A stretch of 42,576 bases of DNA, from the IMG/VR virus record IMGVR_UViG_3300049442_000285, positions 1 to 42,576 of that record; one strand, 5' to 3'. The stretch is from a virus. The notes beneath the pieces are model-generated. The model did no database searches and had not been told where the DNA came from. It worked only from the letters and a program-made list of their open reading frames with translations. The number at the start of each line of letters is the position of its first letter. Position 1 is the stretch's first letter. Position numbers and translations under genes: made by a program. Shown here piece by piece: positions 37,701 to 42,576 of the stretch.

Positions 37701-37886
37701 GCGGACAGTCTGGTCGACGCGGTCGAGGGGGCGATGGCCGACGGCCTCGACGTCGCCAGCTACATCGTGAACGGCCGCTCGGTGACCATGCGGTCGCTGC
37801 GCGAGCTGATCGAGCTCCACAAGTACATGCAGGCCGAGGCGCGCCGCGCCAACGGCATTCGCAGGACGCGTGTGAGGTTCGGATGA
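34707..37886 (+). CDS. SGNH/sialate-O-acetylesterase-like protein with gpW-like C-terminus
   Basis: 1059 residues, one open frame. Residues 40-115 and 300-380 have Gly-x-Thr-Ser-Gly-Ala type beta repeats. An esterase domain shows Gly-Gln-Ser571 (block I), Trp818-Gln-Gly-Glu-Gly-Asp (block III) and Asn916-Gly-Val-His919-Phe-Thr (block V) of the SASA/SGNH fold; Asp normally at His-3 is Asn, with Asp915 one place earlier. Residues 400-530 may be a second degenerate SGNH unit. After a Gly/Thr linker, residues 1012-1059 (Asn-Gly-Arg-Ser-Val-Thr...Leu-Arg-Glu-Leu-Ile) match gpW head-tail joining proteins. It lies where lambda W lies, and its stop overlaps the portal start. Confidence 0.72.
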   Translation: MPVARKAVAFIGPSTPTGPTLPNGAALTTLAPGGLGTDPARVPAPGWGTFGWVRVLHSAPTGGGFLVNGLVTGGTSGAKGRIVQLGTGFSVMERVLVSPEFTIGETLTQDKNGSTAIVGDGKESSTIDASGVMVQTNTQLPDELMTPWVNATYPSDASANLWWEPGAKLAAALPVASVALWAGQIRRIQNAPSAPTATALVVGTIGGGSLAVADVTGTWTNGASVYPFGGGSLLTTVNGNFTDTVAGEITPYSFRPALGGLASKWDLLPFGSDSCGRVGAIGLEPQFIRKAFTEWGAASFFIKHDSNAFLGTNGIGGLVYARINCTGTFPGTWVLGETLSGTGGWTGKLVAYDVANKFLYVTRSRGVLSVGGTVSGAVASTTALDVPLSFQKNCKFWSTWLAEITKALAKASGDTFDWRAVVNATWLGDILVPGISATSLGMDFQDCISEITQWLQDVRSQLGAAGLIVPAIVHKTTCGNDISPNHSAILRLAYQQVARLDSAFRPVYGDEFASMVLATGYQAENLNSLFFEPIALPFLGRKAWDTFKGAILDAIQSDLDDCALVFGTGQSQLAGSNSYLMGILDDDPELWKMGGIAQGEPGLGSAHISTLDDRIKIYNAQVGAWQTMSIFSNCSSFGNQFANTWGLNVLLAQRLLSRLGRIYLIWCPFLTSSMQAAARGQAGTWDDITRLSVATSVTVQLVTVTGLAASRYVASSGTPFAAYQVGENCEVRNARLAANNTPPDTANNPRRILAVNGGGASIDLEGSGGVVDATPTVTTLVMGPVDLKRIAAQVVRDALTRLVTQEGRIPRRVLGVTWQGEGDLDFSTTYQAALERHIDWKRQIFGHRVGNELECPEVVIMLSDKTPLGTDQEVANIRNAQLAVGSSRPRVSVVETKDLPQRTEQGVWPRSTRVDNGVHFTMLADVTVAGRVDSKLDAWSDLFPPHPPDASFATGAADGAGESLVGGGGGDTPQAPTAEETVGGGGVDPVSGGTSATTADSLVDAVEGAMADGLDVASYIVNGRSVTMRSLRELIELHKYMQAEARRANGIRRTRVRFG
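37734..37886 (+). CDS. Possible separate gpW-like product from internal start
   Basis: ATG 37734 is in frame in the esterase gene (Met1010) and has GAGGGGG at 37725-37731, two to three bases closer than ideal. It would give a 50-residue gpW-like protein, near the size of lambda gpW (68). Internal initiation would supply free connector subunits without the esterase. The evidence is the purine run and the domain boundary only. Confidence 0.4.
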   Translation: MADGLDVASYIVNGRSVTMRSLRELIELHKYMQAEARRANGIRRTRVRFG

Positions 37887-39595
37887 AGCCGCCACCACCG
37901 AAAGTTCCCAAGCCAGGCGGCGTCATCCGCGCGATTGCGCGCGTGCTCGACGCCGCGGTTGAGGCCGCGGCGCCTGGCTGGGCTCTCCGCCGCGCGCAGT
38001 CGCGGTCGCAGTTGCGGCTCGGCCGTGCGCGCGCCGACGTGCGGCTCGCCTATGACGCCGCGAAACGTGACCGCACCCGGCAGCGAATGATCGCCGGCAG
38101 CGCCGACAGCGACTTGCTGCCCGACCTGCGCGCGCTGCGCATCAAGTCTCGGGCATTGGTGCGCGACGACGCGCACGCCTCGGCCGCGGTGAAGACACTC
38201 GTCGACAACATCGTCGGCCGCGGCATGCGCCCGCAGCCGGCGATCACGCCCGAGCGCACGGGGCTGTCGCAGGAGGAGTGCGACGCGTGGAATGAAGCCG
38301 CGGCGCAGCTCTGGCAGCAGCACGCCTCCAGCAACCTGGACGCGACCGAGCACGGCACGTTCGACGACCTGACGCGGCTCGTCTGCCGCACGCAGATCGT
38401 CGACGGCGAGGTGATCGCGCACAGGGTGGTGGTCGGCGTGTCGCCGACGCGCCCTCTGATGGGCAGCTGGGAGCTGATCGACCCCGACCGTCTGCAGGAT
38501 CCGCCCACCGCCTGGGGCATGAACGTGCGCGGCGGCGTCGAGCTCGGCGATCGCGGCGAGCCCATTGCCTACTGGGTGACGCCCTACCATCAGGACGACC
38601 TCGGCCTGCCGCACGCCTGGCCGTTGTCCGTCAACAACCTGCCGGTGCGGATCGACAAGTACCAGGGCTCCTGGCGGAACGTGATCCATCACTTCCGCCG
38701 TGATCGTGTCGCCGTCTCGCGCGGCGCCCCGATGCTGACGCCGGCGCTGCCGCTGTTCGAACACCTGCACCACTACCTCGATTCCGAGCTGATCGCGGCC
38801 CGTGCCAACAGCAACGTGGTGATGACGATCAAGCGGCCGCTCGACCCGCGCGACCCGGACGTCGCGCCCGAACTGTCGCCGCGGGACGATGGCACCGGCG
38901 AGCTGCATTACATCGAGACGCTCGAGCCCGGCACCGTCGAGTACTTGAACGAGGGCGAGGAGATGACGCCCTTCATGCCGACGAGGCCCGGCGTCACGTT
39001 CGAGCCGTTCGTGCTGCGGATTTTGAAGGCGATTTTCAGCAGCGGCGGCCTCAGCTACGAGGTCGCGGTGAAGGACTTCGCCAACATGAACTACAGCAGC
39101 GCGCGTGCGGCGCTGCTGGAGATCTGGCGCGGCTGCGAAGTCGAGCAGGACAACCTGGTGGCCGGCTGGTGCCAGCCCGTCTATGAGGCGGCGATCATCG
39201 AGGGCGTTGCCGCGGGTCTGCTTCCCGTGTTCCCCGCGATGTTGACCGACATGTCGCCGTTCCTCGCCTGCCTGTGGATCCGGCCGCCGCGAGGCTGGGT
39301 CGACCCGACGAAGGAAGTCGAGGCCGCGGCTCTGGCGATTGCCAACAACCTGTCGACGCCCGATGCCGAGGCCGCGCGAGCCGGCATGTCCTACCGGCAG
39401 ATCCTGCGGGAACGCGGCCGCGCCGAGCGTGAGCGCATCGACGTCGAGCAGCAGTACGACCTTCCGCCCGACATCCTGCGGCCGCCGGCTCCTGCGCAGC
39501 CGCCAATCGGCGGCAGCGTGCCGCAGGGCGGTGGTGGCAAACCGCCGGACGAACAAGCACCCAATCCGCCGGCGAAAGTCGGTGCCAAGGAGTGA
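37883..39595 (+). CDS. Portal protein, lambda gpB family
   Basis: 570 residues from ATG 37883, overlapping the previous stop. The N-terminal 80 residues are basic. Diagnostic parts: Arg-Ala-Leu-Val-Arg-Asp-Asp, Asp-Asn-Ile-Val-Gly-Arg-Gly-Met-Arg-Pro-Gln-Pro, Asp-Pro-Asp-Arg-Leu, His-His-Phe, and Tyr-Ser-Ser-Ala-Arg-Ala-Ala-Leu-Leu-Glu, all typical of lambda-type portals. The C-terminal 60 residues are Pro/Gly rich. It forms the dodecameric entry ring for DNA. It follows the gpW-like domain as in lambda. Confidence 0.88.
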   Translation: MKPPPPKVPKPGGVIRAIARVLDAAVEAAAPGWALRRAQSRSQLRLGRARADVRLAYDAAKRDRTRQRMIAGSADSDLLPDLRALRIKSRALVRDDAHASAAVKTLVDNIVGRGMRPQPAITPERTGLSQEECDAWNEAAAQLWQQHASSNLDATEHGTFDDLTRLVCRTQIVDGEVIAHRVVVGVSPTRPLMGSWELIDPDRLQDPPTAWGMNVRGGVELGDRGEPIAYWVTPYHQDDLGLPHAWPLSVNNLPVRIDKYQGSWRNVIHHFRRDRVAVSRGAPMLTPALPLFEHLHHYLDSELIAARANSNVVMTIKRPLDPRDPDVAPELSPRDDGTGELHYIETLEPGTVEYLNEGEEMTPFMPTRPGVTFEPFVLRILKAIFSSGGLSYEVAVKDFANMNYSSARAALLEIWRGCEVEQDNLVAGWCQPVYEAAIIEGVAAGLLPVFPAMLTDMSPFLACLWIRPPRGWVDPTKEVEAAALAIANNLSTPDAEAARAGMSYRQILRERGRAERERIDVEQQYDLPPDILRPPAPAQPPIGGSVPQGGGGKPPDEQAPNPPAKVGAKE

Positions 39596-39599
39596 CGCG

Positions 39600-39938
39600 A
39601 TGGCTCAGCACGGCTCGAACATCTATGCACCGCGCTACCTGGTGATCTCCGGCACCGGCAATGCCGGCGCTCAGTCGTTGGTCGCGGCGGTCCCCAACTT
39701 CAAGATCCGCGTGCTGGGGTTCACCATCGGGGCGAGCGGCGGTTGCAACGTGATCTTTCAGGACGGCACCCCGATCAACCTGACCGGTGCCTTCGTGGTC
39801 GGCAATCTCGTGTCGCAGGTGAATCCTGTCACCGACGCCGGCTGGTTCGTCACTGCGGCCGGCGTCGCGCTCAACATCATCGTGACGAACGCGATCGTCT
39901 ATGCGGGCTTCCTGGTCTACGACCTGGTCCCGGCGTGA
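39600..39938 (+). CDS. Small hydrophobic beta-rich head-region protein
   Basis: 112 residues; ATG 39600 has AAGGAG at 39587-39592. The sequence is rich in Val, Ile, Gly and Asn with short strands (Tyr-Leu-Val-Ile-Ser-Gly, Phe-Lys-Ile-Arg-Val-Leu-Gly-Phe-Thr-Ile, Val-Ile-Phe-Gln-Asp-Gly-Thr). It looks like a single small beta-barrel or sandwich. It lies between portal and protease/capsid genes. It could be a decoration or head-fibre protein. No family recognised. Confidence 0.58.
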   Translation: MAQHGSNIYAPRYLVISGTGNAGAQSLVAAVPNFKIRVLGFTIGASGGCNVIFQDGTPINLTGAFVVGNLVSQVNPVTDAGWFVTAAGVALNIIVTNAIVYAGFLVYDLVPA

Positions 39939-39943
39939 CCTGC

Positions 39944-39960
39944 CGTCCAGCGGTGCGGAC
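39944..39960. repeat. 17-bp repeat, copy 2
   Basis: Same 17-mer as 34644-34660, here in the 69-base gap before the protease-capsid gene. The rest of this gap is G+C rich; no clear ribosome site precedes ATG 40008. Confidence 0.5.
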
Positions 39961-40007
39961 CGGCGCGCGTTGACGCCGCCGCCGCCCGCAGTGAACCTCT
40001 GCGCGCG

Positions 40008-42224
40008 ATGAAACCGCCGCAGCTGCAGGAGGCGACGAAACGCCAGGTGCCTGGGGCCGCGTGCGAGTTCGCGCTCACCGACGTGCAGCTGGCCGACGGC
40101 CCCGCCGGCGAGGGCGGCCCGGGCAGGTTCGAGATGACCGCCTACACGGGCGAGCCGATCCTCGGCCATTGGTACTGGGGAAACCTCGGCATCGACCTGT
40201 CCGGCATCCAGCACAAGGCGCGCGTGCCGATCCTCGCCGACCACCGCACCGACATGCGCGTCGGCCACGGCATGATCTCGGCGAAGACGCGAGCCGCGGG
40301 CGGCCTGAAGCTGTCCGGCGAGCTGTTGTCGAGCTCTCCGCACGCCAAGGAGATCCGCGCGCACAGCCGCGAGGGTTTCCCGTTCGAGGCCTCGGTGCGC
40401 GTGATGCCGACGCACATCGAAGAGGTGCGCGCCGGGGAGACGGTCGACGTCAACGGCGTGCCGCTCCACGGCCCGGGCCACGTGTTCCGCAAGAGCAATC
40501 TGCGCGAGGTGTCCTTCGTGGTCCTCGGCGCAGACCACCGGACTTCCGCCACCGCGCTCGGGCAGGACGACCCGCCGAGCTTCGAGGCAACGATCCAGAG
40601 GGCAGAGATGAAGCCGAAGACGAACAACGGCGCCAGCAACGGCGCTTCCCCCGCGCCGGCCGAGCCGCGCGAGATCCAGGCCGACGCGCCGGAGGCGGTC
40701 GCGGATGGCGCCGTGGCGCTGGCCGAGCACCGCGATGCGCCAGCACCCGCACGCGTGCCCGCGACGCCCGTCGATCCCGCGGCGCAGCTGCGCGACGAGC
40801 GCGCGCGCGCGGACGCGATCCTGGCGGCTGCGGCGCCCGAGCAGCAGGGCCTGGCGCGCGAGCTCGTCACCCAGGGGATCGGCCTCGAGCAAGCCCAGGG
40901 CCGTCTGCAGGAGGACCTGCGCACGCGGTTCTCGGAACTGCGCCGGCAGATGGCGGTGAGCGCCGACCGGCCTCTCGGCCAGCGTGCGCCGGCCTCGCCG
41001 GCCCCGCCGATCGGCGGCGAGCCCGGTGCGCCGGCATTCGGCGGCGGCGACGATCCGATCTCGACGATGCTGGGCGAGGCCTCGGGTCGGTTCGACAGCG
41101 ACCGCAAGCTGCGTCAGCAGTGGCACAGCCGCGAGGCCTTCCTGCTCGACGTGCTGTCGCGCGAGCCCGGCAGCGATCGCTTCAGCGAGCGGTTCCAGGA
41201 TCCGGCGGTGCTGCTGGCATCGTCCAAGGCGATCCGCCTGCTGATGCAGGACCCGCGCGAGCAAGCGCGCGAGGTTCTGTTGGCGGCGTCCACCACGGCC
41301 ACGCCGCTCACGCTGCGCAACGTCACCGGCAGCTATTACCTGAAGCTCGCGCAGCAGCTGGGCGCCGGCTGGTATCGCACGGCGGCGAGCACGTTCACCA
41401 CCGATCAGCCGGTCGAGACCTACCCCTGGCTCGGCCAGGCGCCGAACCTGCGCAAGTGGGAGGGCGAGCGCAGCGTGCAGGAGCTCCGTTCGGACGTCGT
41501 GACCCTGATCAACGACGACTACGAGGGCACGATCACGTTCCGCGGCCCGGATCTGCGGCGTGACAAGACCGGTCAGATGATCGCGCGCGCCGGCGAGCTG
41601 GCGCAACGAGTCGCGCAGTTCCCCGAGCGCCTGATCAGCAACCTGATCCTGGCGAACGGCAACGCGTACGACGGCGCGGCGTTCTTCGCCGACACGCGGA
41701 GCGTCGGCGCCTCGGGCAACATCGACAACAACCTGACGACCGGCGACAACCTGGCCGGCGGTTCGGCACCGACCACGGCGCAGCAGAGCAACAACCTGCT
41801 CATCGGCCTGTCGCGCCTCATGGGCTTCTTGGACGACCAGGGAGAGCCCCTCAATGAGGGCGCGCGCGAGTTCCTGGCCATGGTCCCGGCGTCGCTCTAC
41901 GCCGCGACGGTGGCGGCCGTGAATGCGGCGTTCACGTCGGCCTCGGCGACCAACCCGCTGTCCGAGCTGGTCAACAGCGGCATGCGGTTCCGCGTCGTGC
42001 TGAACGCGCGCCTCGGCACTGGCGCCAACGACACCTGGTACTTGATGCGGACGGACGCCGGCATCCTGCCGTTCATCGTGCAGGAGGAGCTGACGATGCC
42101 GATCAGCCTCGACCAGGGATCCGAGTACTACGCCATGAACAACAAGGCCATCTTCGGCCACGGCTGGGCGGGCGCCGCCGGTTACGGGCGCCCCGAGCTC
42201 ATCTGCAAGCTGAAGAACAGCTGA
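40008..42224 (+). CDS. Fused prohead protease, scaffold and major capsid protein
   Basis: 738 residues in one frame. Residues 1-185 match U35/S78-type prohead proteases: Ala-Asp-His79-Arg and Phe-Glu-Ala-Ser129-Val are the likely catalytic His and Ser. Residues 200-345 are a disordered and helical scaffold-like stretch (Ala/Glu/Arg rich). Residues 350-738 resemble Mu gpT-type major capsid proteins, ending Gly-Tyr-Gly-Arg-Pro-Glu-Leu. ATG 40608 (Met201) has AGAGGG five bases upstream, so a scaffold-capsid product without protease is possible. The protease would cut the scaffold from the capsid domain. Confidence 0.8.
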   Translation: MKPPQLQEATKRQVPGAACEFALTDVQLADGPAGEGGPGRFEMTAYTGEPILGHWYWGNLGIDLSGIQHKARVPILADHRTDMRVGHGMISAKTRAAGGLKLSGELLSSSPHAKEIRAHSREGFPFEASVRVMPTHIEEVRAGETVDVNGVPLHGPGHVFRKSNLREVSFVVLGADHRTSATALGQDDPPSFEATIQRAEMKPKTNNGASNGASPAPAEPREIQADAPEAVADGAVALAEHRDAPAPARVPATPVDPAAQLRDERARADAILAAAAPEQQGLARELVTQGIGLEQAQGRLQEDLRTRFSELRRQMAVSADRPLGQRAPASPAPPIGGEPGAPAFGGGDDPISTMLGEASGRFDSDRKLRQQWHSREAFLLDVLSREPGSDRFSERFQDPAVLLASSKAIRLLMQDPREQAREVLLAASTTATPLTLRNVTGSYYLKLAQQLGAGWYRTAASTFTTDQPVETYPWLGQAPNLRKWEGERSVQELRSDVVTLINDDYEGTITFRGPDLRRDKTGQMIARAGELAQRVAQFPERLISNLILANGNAYDGAAFFADTRSVGASGNIDNNLTTGDNLAGGSAPTTAQQSNNLLIGLSRLMGFLDDQGEPLNEGAREFLAMVPASLYAATVAAVNAAFTSASATNPLSELVNSGMRFRVVLNARLGTGANDTWYLMRTDAGILPFIVQEELTMPISLDQGSEYYAMNNKAIFGHGWAGAAGYGRPELICKLKNS

Positions 42225-42229
42225 CCCGC

Positions 42230-42252
42230 CGCGGCGGCCGCGCGCCGCCGCG
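42230..42252 (+). promoter_or_regulatory. GC hairpin between capsid and decoration genes
   Basis: CGCGGCGG (42230-42237) pairs perfectly with CCGCCGCG (42245-42252) around seven bases, right after the capsid stop. No T tract. It may stabilise the capsid mRNA 3' end or adjust decoration-gene expression. The GAGGA ribosome site for 42268 follows it. Confidence 0.5.
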
Positions 42253-42267
42253 CATCACGAGGAACCC

Positions 42268-42576
42268 ATGACCAACTTGACCGCCAACCTGCCGCGCCAG
42301 TTCCGGGACATCACCGGTGGTCGCGGCCAGGTCACACTCCCCGCTTCCGGCGCGCTGTTCCAGGGCGCCGCCGTCGAGCTCGATGGTTCGGGCAACCTGC
42401 AGAACCTGACCGGTGCGGGCACCACGTTCCGCGGCTTCCTGGACACCGCTGCGGCGGTCGCCGGCGACCGCTGCCAGGTGTCGCAGAAGGGTCCCGTCCG
42501 CCTGACGGTGACGAAGTCCACCAACTGGGCCGCCACCGACGTCGGCGTCGCGGTCTACGGGTCGGACGGCAACACG
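42268..42576 (+). CDS. Capsid decoration protein, 5' part (continues at position 1)
   Basis: ATG 42268 has GAGGA at 42259-42263. The window shows 103 codons; joined through the repeat, the full protein has 143 residues and ends at 262. The N-terminus (Leu-Thr-Ala-Asn-Leu-Pro-Arg-Gln-Phe-Arg) is followed by a Gly/Thr/Val-rich beta domain. In place and size it is like lambda gpD-type decoration proteins, which trim the capsid after expansion. No stop occurs before the window end because the sequence is cut inside the gene. Confidence 0.8.
   Translation, partial: MTNLTANLPRQFRDITGGRGQVTLPASGALFQGAAVELDGSGNLQNLTGAGTTFRGFLDTAAAVAGDRCQVSQKGPVRLTVTKSTNWAATDVGVAVYGSDGNT
42438..42576. repeat. Right copy of terminal direct repeat
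   Basis: 139 bases identical to 1-139 except 42450 (T) against 13 (G). Removing one copy gives a 42,437-bp circle with a restored gene. Confidence 0.93.

Overview
The window is one complete genome of a lambdoid-type temperate siphovirus, cut open inside a capsid gene. The last 139 bases repeat the first 139 with one synonymous difference (position 13 G, position 42450 T). The decoration-protein gene starts at 42268 and continues in frame at position 1. The molecule is therefore a circle, or a circularly permuted genome, of about 42,437 bp. DNA is G+C rich (about two thirds by eye). A lipobox lipoprotein, a Sec-type signal peptide, a lambda gpL-like Fe-S tail-tip protein and a gpJ-like protein suggest a high-GC Gram-negative (proteobacterial) host. 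No sequence database was searched; all names are by motif, length and gene order.

Layout. (a) 31846-42576 and 1-262, head module, plus strand: small terminase, large terminase, a double zinc-ribbon protein, a very large esterase-like protein ending in a gpW-like connector domain, lambda-type portal, a small hydrophobic beta-rich protein, a protease-scaffold-capsid fusion, and a decoration protein. (b) 266-14425, connector and tail: head-tail joining and tail-completion proteins, tail tube, chaperone-like genes, tape measure, then M-, L-, K-, (I+J)-like tip proteins and a fibre-like protein, in lambda order. (c) 14559-15558, a membrane/lipoprotein cassette where lysis genes are expected; no recognisable endolysin. 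(d) 15560-17082, minus strand: repressor followed by three small lysogeny-type genes, two with membrane segments. (e) 17083-17218, control region with two operators 21 bp apart and a promoter. (f) 17219-31704, early region: small coupled ORFs, an initiator-type tRNA-fMet, an Acb2/Tad1-hairpin-like protein, an excisionase-like protein, tyrosine integrase (minus), DNA methyltransferase, DUF2303-like protein, HerA-like ATPase, DUF5131 protein, a lambda-O-like replication protein with iterons inside its gene, a putative recombination protein, and a large secreted protein. (g) 31705-31845, non-coding, with hairpin, G10 tract and weak promoter; best candidate for cos.

How it works together. The repressor (16552-17082) probably binds 17139-17176 to shut off the rightward early promoter. 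Integrase and the excisionase-like protein control integration. The protein at 27009 probably opens the origin at 27403-27489. Late genes follow the early block on the same strand. Most genes overlap by a GTGA or ATGA junction, so translational coupling is the rule.

Most unusual items: the esterase-gpW fusion between terminase and portal; the single-ORF protease-scaffold-capsid with an internal start; the phage initiator tRNA; the candidate cyclic-nucleotide sponge; the HerA-like ATPase with duplicated winged helices; and the 663-residue secreted protein in the place of a moron or lysis gene.
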